From Plazaster borealis (taxonomy: Eukaryota > Echinodermata > Asteroidea > Forcipulatida > Labidiasteridae), in assembly GCA_021014325.1 (NCBI GenBank), contig CM037469.1, forward strand, positions 19,057,701 to 19,121,700: 64,000 nt of DNA. Direction: 5' to 3'. This document shows, in pieces, positions 1 to 10,090 of the stretch (positions are counted from its first letter, which is position 1; each line of letters opens with the position of its first letter). Position numbers and translations under genes: made by a program. The notes under the pieces are model-generated. The model ran no database searches. It had not been told where the DNA came from and was given only the letters and a program-made list of their open reading frames with translations.

Positions 1-603
1 AATCTGTTTTTGGTCAGAGTACGGATTTATTCAACATCCACGTCGATGCATTATTCCCCAAAGTGTGTAGCCATTACAACAGTCAGTCATGTGCGGATCA
101 TGGGCTCAAACTTCGAGGGCTCATTTCCAAATTGAAAATTGTCAGTCAACTTGTTGTAAGATATATTGTCAACGACGTGGGATCAGGGAAATATTTTATG
201 CATTAGATGCTGTGTGGTGCAATGGACATTTCAAAAGCGTTTAACAAGTTATTTGTTACCAATTTTAAAAACGGGTAGGCCTATCGATTTATTTGCTGTC
301 AAATTCTGTTTTTTTGTTTGCAGTCGGCGGAAAATGGAAGGGGCGCGCCTGCTGCGCCACCCCCAAATTCGCCACTGGTTCTGTATCATTTTGAATCTCG
401 AATCCTCGATTTTTTATACTGCTCCAGGGATCGTGAATATTTTACCAGGCGGTGATTGTAATTTTATTGACCCTTTCGATACGAAATGGATCATGGTTTA
501 AAAAATGGGCTCTGGATCCATGACCCGTTGTGCATTTAGCAAATTACCTGTATGTTAGGATAACGCAGTTGCAGTTCGCTTCGTTTCATTAATTCTTTCA
601 CAG
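1..603. other. Upstream intron or flank of the LAMP gene, nothing recognised
   Basis: No exon, RNA gene or repeat could be supported here. The exon at 604 begins inside a codon, so at least one more coding exon lies upstream. None with a compatible phase and LAMP-like content was seen in these bases, so the missing 5' part of the gene is probably left of the window. Confidence 0.4.
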
Positions 604-691
604 ATATGAAGTAAACAACACAGACGGGAGGTGTATTCTGATGCAATTCTATGCAAAGATTGACATTAAGTACACGTACTGGGAAGGAAAC
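604..691 (+). CDS. lamp1-like: LAMP exon a (start of luminal domain)
   Basis: The acceptor is ttctttcacag and the donor is gtaagt. The first base completes a codon from an upstream exon. The exon reads YEVNNTDGRCILMQFYAKID and ends IKYTYWEGN in phase 0. This matches the opening strand of LAMP domains, including the first cysteine. Confidence 0.88.
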
Positions 692-3600
692 GTAAGTTAT
701 AAACAAGGTTTCAAAAAGTTTGTTTTTAGATTCAAAGACCAGTATCCAAATTTAATGTGACTTAAAATGAAATGACAAATTTATGAAAGTTGAAGCTCAA
801 TCAGTCATCGGAGGTACGATAAAGTAGCAGGAAAACTTATAAGTTTAATAATACATAATAATAATACGCAGCTCTTATATAGCGCTTTATACTCCCGATG
901 GGTGTCTCAAAGCGCTCAGTATTTTTCCTACAAGGTGGATTTACGTGTTGAAGTATGAGACCTATTCCTTTGCATAGCACCATGTAATGGTTTACAAGGT
1001 GCTGTGGCGCAATATGCAGCCAATCAAACCAGGAACACCGGTGTCAGGGTCTCAGCTATCCGCTGTGCTCAGCTATCCGGATGACATAGCCGGGCATTTT
1101 AGCACGTTGTAGACACTGTCTCAGCTATCTGGCGTGCCCAGCATGCTGTTTATGTCGTGGTCTCCCGTAGGCGTATAATTTTTTGGATTGCAACGAATGA
1201 CCCTCTTCTGATCTTCTGTCGACCCTTCTGCATATGTCCCTCTGTTTAAATAGTGAATGATACTCTTGCTCTTCTCACAAAATTCTCTAAAACAATCCAC
1301 GCATTCTCCGCTCGTATACTTCTGCTCATGGACGCCGCCACATGACAGCTACCTCTCCGCCGCCGGCCCGCCGCGGCCGTGCGGAGAGTACATGTCTTGG
1401 CAACACGACTCAGCACGACACTAAAATGGACTACTTTCGCTAGCTGTGCGCAGACATGGCATGACGTAATGCTACCGTATTTGGTCACCCGGATAGCTGA
1501 CACGCCAGATAGCTGACAACCGCGACACCGGGGCGAACCCCTTCTCTTGTGCACTGGTTCTTTTACGTGCATTACACAACACACGGGACCTACGGCTTAA
1601 CGTCCCATCCGAAGGACGAAGCGTAACATGTGGTTAGTGTCTTGCTTAAGGACACAAGTGTCACGACTGGGATTCGAACCCACATTCTGCTGATCAGAAA
1701 CACCAGAGCTTGAGTTCGGTGTTCTTATTCGCTCGGCCACGACATGTTTATGATTTCACTGTTTTCAAACTTCGTGTTTTGGACTCGCGTGATCAAAACT
1801 ATTGATTCGCTAATTTCTCTGTAGCAGAGCATTTCAAGCAAAGATAATTCAAGCAAATAAGTGGACATTTTCCACCGTGACCATCTTTATACCCTGTGAC
1901 CTGCAAACATTTACATTTTCAAAGTTACCAATATTGTGCACACCCTTTAAAAGTCGAGCGAGTCACTTTATAATGTCATTTTCATTGTACGCTATTTTAT
2001 CTTAACCTTAGCTCGACATCAACAGCATTATCATAATTTATGATTATCATTCCAAAGGTCATTTGGGGAAATACTGTTTTGTCTGATGAATTAACATTAT
2101 TCAAATTATACTTTGCATGAAGGATCCACTGTGTATATATGTGGTGAATGTATCTACAGTAACTGTTGTTCACACATAGTTCTGTGCAGTTGTTCCGCCA
2201 TACACAAACAGAGCAGTTAAATATTTCCGAACAGTTTTCCTTTCAATTTATTTAAAACAAATTCTGAAAACCCTGTATTTTCAAGGGGAGAGTGGTGTGC
2301 AGCGAAACGTGTGGGGTGCAGTTGTAACTTCTATGTGCCAAAAATGCCCTTCTGCTTTCATGATGTTTAGGAATTTTTTTAAATACCTTGTTATAGAGTG
2401 GGGTAGCTATACTTGTTCAATAATGACTTCAGGTGAATTGGGCCAATTGGAATGTCCCCCAAAATTACCATTATCACTACTAACGTGACGTCACCCACGT
2501 GATTATTATTATTTTTGCAATCACATGGTTGACGTGACGGTCAATTAATAGTAACGCAATATGTGACGTCACACTTAAACCGTAAAGTCAACGTGAACAA
2601 GTTTATTATACAAAAATCACAGCTATATTAATAAACTTCACTTTTCTCCCTCAAATTGCTTCCAACTTAAGCGTCGGATACGACCGATAAGAAAACTTGT
2701 ATATTATGAAACTTAATATTAGACCTTATGCACATGACATTATTTGAGGTGGGTGCTCTCAGCGAGGGGTCACAAGAAGTTTGCTCATTGGCCTATCTTC
2801 TGTGCCGCGCGTACATGGATGAGCCATTAGATTTTCCATTGTTCCAACATCATTTTGCCTCTTTGCTGGCGGAGTCATGACGTCAATACATAAGATCCTT
2901 AAAGGCGCTGAACACGTTTGGAAATTGTCAAAGACCAGTGTTCTCACTTGGTGTATCCCAACATTTTTATGCATAAAATAACAAGCCTGTGAAAATTTGG
3001 GCTCAATTGGTCATCGAAGTTGCAAGAAAATGATGAAAGAAAAAACGCCCTTGTTGTACAAATTTGTGTGCTTTCATATAGGAATAAAAACTTCTTGCAA
3101 TAAGTTTTTATTATTTTAGTGAGAAATTACCTCTTTCTCAAAAAACTACGTTACTTCAGAGGGAGTCGTTTCCTACAATGTTTTATACTATCAACAGCTC
3201 TCCGTTGCTTGTTACCAAGTAAGTTTTTTATGCTATTATTTGTTTTGAGTCATTACCAAACGTGTACGATACCTTTAAAGACATCTGGGAGTTTAATATA
3301 AACGATGTCTGGTGAAATTTCTTGCTCGGTTACTATAGCTTTTGTAAGAGATTTTAAACTTGAACATCCACACACAGATTCCGATGAAATGTACCGGACA
3401 ATGATAAGGCGTTGCTGATATGGGCCCAATTTCATAGAGCTGCTAAGCACAACAATTTGCTTAGCATGAAATTTCTTCCTTGATAAACACAGGATTACCA
3501 ACCAAATTTCCATGTGTTGCATATTGCTTGTTACTGGTATTCAGCTGTTGTTTGCTTATCCTGAAAATCATGTGGAAATTTGTTTGGTAATCCCGTTTTT

Positions 3601-6600
3601 ATCAAGGAAGAAATTTCATGCAGAGCAAATTGTTGTGCTTAGCAGCTCTATGAAATTGGGCCCTGGAGGGAGCTATGCAACAGCTTGCCCCTAACCATGT
3701 GACCTATCAACACTGGGGCTCAGTACAATGAAAACAAAATGAGAATAACCACTTTAAGTCCAACCTAAAACAAAAAATTGCTTGAATATTTTGTTTATTT
3801 CCTTCAATAAATGTCTCGAACAGATACTTATAGACGCTGTCTCTGTTGTTGACGTTGCACCTAACTCTGTACCATCGGGTAATTGCTCGGTAAAAGGTAC
3901 CAGAAGCTTCGCCATTAACATAAACGATCGACCAAATTGGTTCCTCCGCCTTGAGTTCACAAGTGTAGAGAAGACTTTCGAGTTGGCCACCGTTAGCATC
4001 GAGTGGAAGTACGAGACACCTTATTTTAATGTGAACGCTTCAAAAATTGGTATGTGGACCTCTGAGGTTAATATATTTCACAATTTTTTACCAAACTCCA
4101 ATCCAAGGTCGAGGTGGAAAATAAAGTCCTACTTTCCATGGTCAATTTTTAGTCAAGAATGGATTCTTATATGATACCAAGTCCGACTTCCGTGTGTCGA
4201 CAATCTATTGGTCGATTCTTGTAATCTATTCCAACTTCCGTTTTTTACACTTTATTGATAAATTCTTATGATATCAAGTCCGACTTCCGTACGTCGACAC
4301 TCTAATGATCGACTTTTATAATGATACCAAGTCTGATTTCAGTGTTTCGACACTCTGTATTTATCGATTCTTATAATGATACCAAGCGCAACTTTAATGG
4401 CACCTACTCTAACTTCCGTGTGTCGAAAATCTATGTGCTGAGTCTTATAATGATACCTATTCTAACTTCCGTGTGTCGACAATCTATTTGATTATTCTTA
4501 TATAATGACACCTATAGGGTGGCTTCCGTGTGTCGACACTCTATCGTTCGATTCTTATGATACCAAGTCCGACTTTCGTGTGTCTACTCTTTATTCTTGA
4601 TGTCCGAGTGCAAGTCCTCATGAGTTAGACTAACTTCAATCGAGTCACATCTTCATGAAGACTTTAAGGTTAACTCGTCTTGCTTGTTTGAAACAATCTC
4701 AGTATCATGAAACACACCAACAAATTTGTGACGCCCCTCCAGTAGCGTAACTAAGGGGGGGGGGGGCACGTGCCCCCCAATTGATGTCCGTGCCCCCCGG
4801 ATGCCTCCCCATTTGAAATCTGGCCTTTTGTGATTGGACATTTCCAGAGTAAAATGTTACATTTTATACGCTTTGATGAGATAATTTCGGTGTTTTTAAA
4901 ACTATTTTTCCATTTACATGCATTTTTTTTTTTTTACACTGACCTCACGCCAGATTATCTTTAAAAAAAAAGGTAAGTTACATAAAAAAAAGGCGATGAA
5001 GAGGGGCTTGTTCAGGCCCGTAACCAGGATTTTTTGTTTACATTTGTTTGTTTGTTTGTTTGTTTGTTGGGGGGGGGGGTGTTTGTTTGTTTGTTTGTTT
5101 GTTTTTGTTTTTTAGGGGGCGAATATGAAATAAAATGTACATCGGCGCATTAGCGCCGCCCGTCACGTGAGGAGGATGAGCCCCATCTCAGAAGTTTGAA
5201 ATTTTGTAAAAAAGAATGCCCAATTCAAGCCATATGGTGCACTATTTTTGCGCTATATTGGTTATTATATCTGAAAATAACTCAATTACAGCCTTCTATC
5301 AATATTATTTCTGCATATTTAATGCTCAGACGGCGTATGCCACCGTTGCGTCCTCTATTTACATCTTTGTATATTATTTGATGATAATTTAACGATGATT
5401 AACATACTGAACAAACATTTTGCTCATATGGTGTGTTATTTATTAGTTGCACAGAACTGTGCAGACTTTTTTAATTAGTACTTTTTTGCAGACTGTGTTA
5501 TTCTTTATTTCTTATAGTTTATTTGTAATGTTTATTTTTTTAGGGGCCGCCCGACCCCCCCCCCCCAAAAAAAAAAAAATACGGGCATGGGCTTGTTTTA
5601 AAGAAAAAGGCAAACGGAAACTTGGCCAGGAGTGCCCCCTTGAAAAAATGGTGCACCCCTGTGCCCCCCTGAAATTTTACCCTAGTTACGCCGCCGTGCC
5701 CCTCCAAGCCTCCATACGATTATTGTACCTTCAAAACTCACATGTTCCTAATTGTTTTCTCGCTTCAAGGTAAACTCGAGGAGACGATGCTCAACGACAA
5801 GAAAAAGATCAATATTAAGGGATCAACGGGGAAGACCTATCAGTGTACCAACCAAGAATTAACTATGGATCCTGCTGTTGTCATCTTCAAGGAACTCATG
5901 TTTCAACCGTTCGCTGATGAATCAGATGATAAAGGCAACTTTGGGGACGGTGAGTTATTTTTTAGTATTTTGCTTGAGGCACCGTCATGCGACTGACATA
6001 CACAGCAGATATATTTTTTCAATCAGGCTCGACAGACTCGATCGGCATTAAACAGTATTATCTGCGGAGCCAATCCATGGCAATTTTGTCAAGTTCTTTT
6101 AAGTTACCAGTCCAGTGTGTTGAGCAGACAACATACTGCCTGTCTGATGGGTTGCTCTACAAGAGCAGCTGGGGTCGGTGGCAAGATAATTTCCACGTAT
6201 TGTGAAAAAAACGTCCATGTCCACTTCTGAGCCGTTTGAGTCTAAACCATGAAATGGCGATGTAGGTTGGTGCTGTTGGTGGTTGATGAGGTGTATGGAT
6301 GGGGACTATTAGAGTAGTAGACCATCTAACTCAATCGCCATTACTGCTGACCATAGGAGAAGTAGATATCTTGTTTTGCAACAATTTTTTGTGTTTTTGA
6401 TATGTTTTTCAAAGAATTCTGGGTTCGAACTCCACAATTCAAGAAGAGGAATGGACTCAGTGATCTAGTTTTGTGAAGTAATGCTCACCCCCTCTCCCCG
6501 CCAACCACATACGTCTACTTTGTCTTCCAAATGCCGTCTATACCAAAAAAAGAGATTGGGACTCGATTGTCTTCCATACACTACGTGATTGAACTTTGAT

Positions 6601-6838
6601 TTTCCTAGCAATTGCTAATGCAATGATTTAAGTCATTTGTATTCATGTGTTTCTCTTTTAATCAGTGGAAACTTGCGCAGCTGACAAACCCACCAAAGCC
6701 CCATCAAAAACAGACAACACGGGGACGATCGTCGGCATAGTGATTGGTAGTCTAGCTCTAGTCATCATCATCGCTGGGGGCGTTTTCTTCTTGGTTAAGT
6801 CAAGGGCCAAGAGAGAATCTTATAAGAGTTTGGATTAG
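604..6838 (+). CDS. lamp1-like: Lysosome-associated membrane protein (LAMP family), 3' four exons
   Basis: Spliced exons 604-691, 3824-4049, 5770-5949 and 6666-6838 join in phase. They encode the membrane-proximal LAMP luminal domain, a transmembrane helix and a cytosolic tail. Four cysteines (GRCIL, GNCSV, YQCTN, ETCAAD) sit where LAMP domains form two disulfide loops. Three N-glycosylation sequons are visible (NNT, NCS, NAS). A short Lys/Pro/Thr linker is followed by a hydrophobic helix (GTIVGIVIGSLALVIIIAGG) and a basic tail ending ESYKSLD. YKSL fits the YxxPhi lysosomal sorting signal. Family knowledge: LAMPs are abundant, heavily glycosylated proteins of the lysosomal limiting membrane. 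The 5' part, with the signal peptide and any second luminal domain, is outside the window, so LAMP1, LAMP2 and LAMP3 types cannot be told apart. Confidence 0.9.
846..1746 (-). repeat. tRNA-derived SINE, interrupted by a MITE
   Basis: On the minus strand this starts near 1746 with a type II (long variable arm) tRNA-like head. It has GTGGCCGAGCG as box A and GGGTTCGAATCC as box B. A body of several hundred bases follows, ending in an (AAT)n tail at 846-865. The head and body match the SINE at 48323-48690 on the plus strand. The body is split by the inverted-repeat element at 1042-1524. Confidence 0.8.
1042..1524. mobile_element. MITE nested in the SINE
   Basis: About 483 bp lie between direct repeats ACACCGG (1035-1041 and 1525-1531). 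The ends form terminal inverted repeats of about 38 bases built on CAGCTATCYGGCGTG. Removing the insert and one ACACCGG restores the SINE as seen at 48541-48570. There is no coding capacity, so this is a nonautonomous DNA transposon. The superfamily is not determined; a 7-8 bp target duplication would suit hAT-like elements. Confidence 0.75.
2899..3279 (+). mobile_element. Family A dispersed element, copy 1
   Basis: Full-length copy in LAMP intron 1. It has the terminal repeat TTAAAGG..ACACGTTTGG at the left and CCAAACGTGTACGATACCTTTAA at the right, with a central palindrome built on ACTTCTTGCAATAAGT. About 380 bp with no coding capacity. Confidence 0.8.
3422..3663. mobile_element. MITE with ~100-bp inverted repeats
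   Basis: The first ~100 bases, beginning GGGCCCAATTTCATAGAGCT, return as a near-perfect reverse complement ending in GGGCCC at 3663. A short loop lies near 3530-3560. The whole 242-bp unit would fold into one long hairpin. Noncoding, in LAMP intron 1. Confidence 0.75.
3824..4049 (+). CDS. lamp1-like: LAMP exon b
   Basis: The acceptor is gaacag and the donor is gtatgt. The exon opens in phase 0 with ILIDAVSVVDVAPNSVPSGN and carries the second conserved cysteine (GNCSVKG). The beta-strand region FLRLEFTSVEKTFELATVSI corresponds to the LAMP 'LTLNFT..YSV' core. It ends one base into a codon, which the next exon completes. Confidence 0.9.
4163..4610. repeat. Minisatellite in LAMP intron 2
   Basis: About eight degenerate units of roughly 48-60 bases. 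Each has TTCTTATAATGATACCAAGT, CCGACTTCCGTGTGTCGACA and TCTAT. Units begin near 4163, 4214, 4262, 4314, 4367, 4442, 4495 and 4552. Confidence 0.75.
4740..5694. mobile_element. G/C-run repetitive element, copy 1
   Basis: The ends read CAGTAGCGTAACTAAGG and CCTAGTTACGCCGCCG, an inverted-repeat-like pair. Inside are G and C homopolymers, GCACGTGCCCCCC, a (TTTG)n tract at 5040-5110 and AT-rich sequence. A shorter copy in the other orientation is at 51610-52105, sharing the 'cccgtaaccagga' and 'tcaggggggcac' blocks. Noncoding, in LAMP intron 2. Confidence 0.6.
5770..5949 (+). CDS. lamp1-like: LAMP exon c
   Basis: The acceptor is cgcttcaag and the donor is gtgagt. The exon carries the third conserved cysteine in KTYQCTNQELTM, equivalent to the 'KYRCVSGTQVHM' region of vertebrate LAMPs. 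The following strand, VVIFKELMFQPFADES, matches the last luminal strand. The split codon G|GT joins exon b in frame. Confidence 0.92.
6666..6838 (+). CDS. lamp1-like: LAMP exon d: stem, transmembrane helix, sorting tail
   Basis: The acceptor is cttttaatcag. The exon starts VETCAADKPTKAPSK with the fourth cysteine, then the membrane helix, then the tail KSRAKRESYKSLD and TAG at 6836-6838. The tyrosine signal YKSL is followed by one Asp. Vertebrate LAMP tails instead end at the bulky hydrophobic residue. Confidence 0.93.
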
Positions 6839-7230
6839 CACCCTAAAACGGACGAGGGTGTTGTGTGGTAGACACTAAATGTCAACCCGTAGCCGCAACT
6901 TTTATTTACATCGTTACAAAGATCACTGTGCTTTAAAAGAAACTGTAATAACGTCAGTAGAAGAGGTCAAATGAATCATAGTTAGCCTTAGTAAAGATCT
7001 GTGCACGACACTGGTGACAGCTCAAAACTGAAACAGTTTCCCTGGAATTTTGGGGAGAATGCTTCCAAAATATCAAACAGATAACAGAATTGACCGTATT
7101 TTTGACTGTGTGGGCGCTTATAGTGGCTAATTTCCTTGCATTACAATTACAGTTTTATCCTATTTTGACTGCCTGTATGTTTTTTCTTGTATCAGTGGCC
7201 ATAAAATAAAAATAATAATAACGATAGTTT
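6839..7230 (+). other. LAMP 3' untranslated region with poly(A) signal
   Basis: Noncoding sequence follows the TAG. A canonical AATAAA lies at 7205-7210 in an A-rich context, about 370 bases past the stop. This is a plausible cleavage signal. The exact 3' end cannot be read from the sequence. Confidence 0.6.
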
Positions 7231-8880
7231 AAAAAACGGCCCAGTTTTACTTGTTTTGCATCACGTAATTAATTTGGTTTACACACGCCCTCACGCGGTC
7301 AAAATACTGCGAAACGAAATGATTGTCAGTACTTTAAGTTCGATGGTTAAAAAAGAAGACGATTTATGCTAAGCAGATTTGCAACATCCATAGAGGTTAT
7401 TAAAATATGTATATTCGTAAACGCGATCGTAAAATTGCACGCACGATTAAATAGACCCTTCCCATGAATGAAAATTGCGTCTTAGTATGGGCTGATCATG
7501 GGTGGCGTGACGCATTATGTGTTTGTGAGTCTTCCTATGTGCACAGCTCTATGGCGTTTGCCAACCAATAGTGTATGTAGGCCTACACATGCGTGAATGT
7601 AATTAGTATATTTCACGGAAGGGTTAACTGGATCTATTATGTTATGTAGTTTCACTATTGACCCCTTGCAGATGCAGAACGCACCCCCGCAAATTGCGCA
7701 TGTACAATTTTCACAATTTTGGGACTCAATTCCTTTTCTCAACTTAATGGCCTATTTTAAAGTCTGTCACTTTGGTAGAACTAGAAAATTTCCAGGTCTA
7801 CTTTCGCACTCCATTTTATTTAAGGCGGCTGAATATGGAAGCCTTACATTTCTCTGTTGATTTGAGTCCTATGTATTTGGAAAAAAGAGCTGAAATTAAT
7901 TCAAACCTGGTGAAACGGGGAGACGGGATTAATTAATGCCTTTGTGTTATGCCTTATTGTTATTTGTTGTTCGATCAGTTAAGCTGCTTCTTTGACGCAC
8001 GGACCAATCACAGCTGACATTGTTCAACCAATTGAAAATTGATATTATAAAATGTCCCTTTTATACATTTCTTTTCAAGTAGCCGCCAGTAATTTCACTA
8101 TTTCCATGATTTTTATTTTCATGATAAAGGAATTCACGTTATTTACAGTAAATTGATAGACTTTGCTCAAGTCGCACTTTCTATTTCTACTTGATTTCAA
8201 GCTATCAACCGTCAGAAGCTAGTAGTAAAATTGTACGCTTCCGGAACCGGCCATGCCTATGCCTATGCAGCACTCGACCTGAGCTAAGCCTAGTTCCATG
8301 GTGAGAACACCTCAACTGTTCGGCCTTTTGCTTGCACCTTTAAGTCTAGTTTGGCAGTACAGCCTAAGCCTGAGCTATACGAACTGTTGATTGTCATTTA
8401 TACTTTTTGGAGTTTGAAAAATAAAATACACTAAGGTTTTGCCCTAACACACTGTTTTGATCTCTCTGTACAAATATTGGATGTGAGTACATTGTCGCCG
8501 AATATAATTACGAGGTGACATCTGGACTATTCCATTTCATGAGGCGAAACGTTCTATGTCACTTGGTTTTGATATTGTTGTCCTTTGTTAATATAGAGGG
8601 CGTACTCTACGTACACAAGAAGATTAAGCACAGCGTTTCCCAGTTCATGCAGTTGTATCATTAGTATTTACACGGAGAATGATCTTGAAAGAAATACACT
8701 CCAAATGTTAAACACTGTGACGGACCAGGGGGTAGACTGGTTTAAGTTTAATGCACCAGCTCCAGAGTGCGCATTGTGCATCGCAAGATGTGCGCGGGTT
8801 GGTATAAGCGGCAGCTGACTGGCTCCGCCTGTTCTCTTCACGCTATGCTGCTTACTACGGAGCTTTTTATGGGACATAGG
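7231..8880. other. Intergenic region, no feature supported
   Basis: AT-rich sequence with short open frames on both strands. None shows a recognisable motif, splice-linked neighbour or repeat family. No tRNA-like or CpG-rich promoter-like block was seen. Confidence 0.5.
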
Positions 8881-8889
8881 TGAACAAAA

Positions 8890-9070
8890 AATTATTTATA
8901 AATCTTTGTTCGACTGACAAAAATCTTTGTTCGAACGACAACAATCTTTGTTCGAACAACAACAATCTTCGTTCGAACGACACAAATCTTCGTTCGAACA
9001 ACAACAAATCTTCATTCGAACGACAAAAATCTTCGTTCAAACGACAACAATTTTCGTTTAAACGAAGATT
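8890..9070. repeat. 21-bp tandem array
   Basis: Eight to nine units of TTCGAACGACAACAATCTTTG-like sequence. Because 21 is divisible by three, both strands show open seven-residue repeats (SNDNNLC-like on +, FERRLLL-like on -). These are artefacts of the period. Confidence 0.85.
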
Positions 9071-9274
9071 AGTCTTATAAACCCCCGCGCGCACTTTTAT
9101 TGCAGGCCGGAAACACAGACACAATTGCTGACAGTCAAGTCTCCAGATCCGTGCTTTACAGGTAAGTCTTTATGCAACAAAGTTGGGGTTGGATAATCAC
9201 CCCGGGCTTGTGTCTGGCCTTCCTCGACCTCGTCGCTGACACAGGAGTTCCGCCACAATACCTCCCACAATAAC

Positions 9275-9550
9275 TACCCCTCTCATCAAGGAAAAGGTCT
9301 CACAAGTTAGTACGTAAAGCGAACTAACCCTCATATCAAGGAACAGGTCTCACATGTTAGTACGTGAAGTGAACTATCCCTACATCAAGGAACAGGTCTA
9401 ACAAGTTAGTATATTAAGCAAACTACCTCTCATATCAAGGAACAGGTCTTAAAAGTTAGTACATAAAGTGGACTAACCGCTCATATCAAGGAACGGGACT
9501 CACAAGTTAGTATACGTTAAGAGAACTAACCCCTCAAATCAAGGAACAGG
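9275..9550. repeat. ~59-bp tandem array
   Basis: Five units of about 59 bases. Each contains CATATCAAGGAACAGGTCTC, then ACAAGTTAGTACGTAAAG and CGAACTAACC. Confidence 0.85.
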
Positions 9551-9816
9551 TCCCACCAGTGGGGTCCAGTGGGGTCTATCGGTGTCCAGTGGGGCCCAGT
9601 GGTGTCTATCGGAATCCAGTTGGTCAAGTGGGGTCCATCAGGGTCCAGTGGGGTCCATCGGGGTCCAGTTGGGTCCAGTGAAGTCCATCGGGGTCCAGTG
9701 GGGTCCATCGGGGTCCAGTGGGTTCCAGTGGGGTAAAGTCGTGTCCAGCGGAGTCCATCAGGGTCTGGTGGGGTCAAGTGGGGTAAAACGGGGTCCAGTT
9801 TTGTCCAGTGGGGCCC
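9551..9816. repeat. GGGGTCCAGT/GGGGTCCATC tandem array
   Basis: Alternating ten- to eleven-base units GGGGTCCAGTG and GGGGTCCATCG give a G-rich plus strand. The open frames on both strands are low-complexity products of the repeat. Confidence 0.85.
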
Positions 9817-9819
9817 ATT

Positions 9820-10090
9820 AATTGTAATGGACTTGTAATGGACTTGTAATGGACTTTTAATGTAACTGTAATGTAATTGTAATGTAATTGTAATGTAATT
9901 AGAACGTAATTGTAATGTAATTGTAATGTAATTGTAGTGTCATTATAATTTCATTATAATTGACTTGCATTGGACTTGTAATGGACTTGTAATATACTTG
10001 TAATGGACTTGTAAAGGACTTGTAATGGAATTTTAATGTAATTGTAATGTAATTGTAATGTAATTGTAATGTAATTGTATTGTAATTGTA
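9820..10090. repeat. TAATGTAATTG-type tandem array
   Basis: An AT-rich array of 10-12 base units: TAATGGACTTG at both ends and GTAATGTAATT in the middle. It directly adjoins the GC-rich arrays on each side. Confidence 0.85.

Noticed and set aside
8867..9124. Open frames on both strands around the 21-bp repeat
   Set aside because: Period divisible by three; low-complexity artefact.
8890..9816. CRISPR-like array
   Set aside because: Units are contiguous without unique spacers, and the DNA is eukaryotic.
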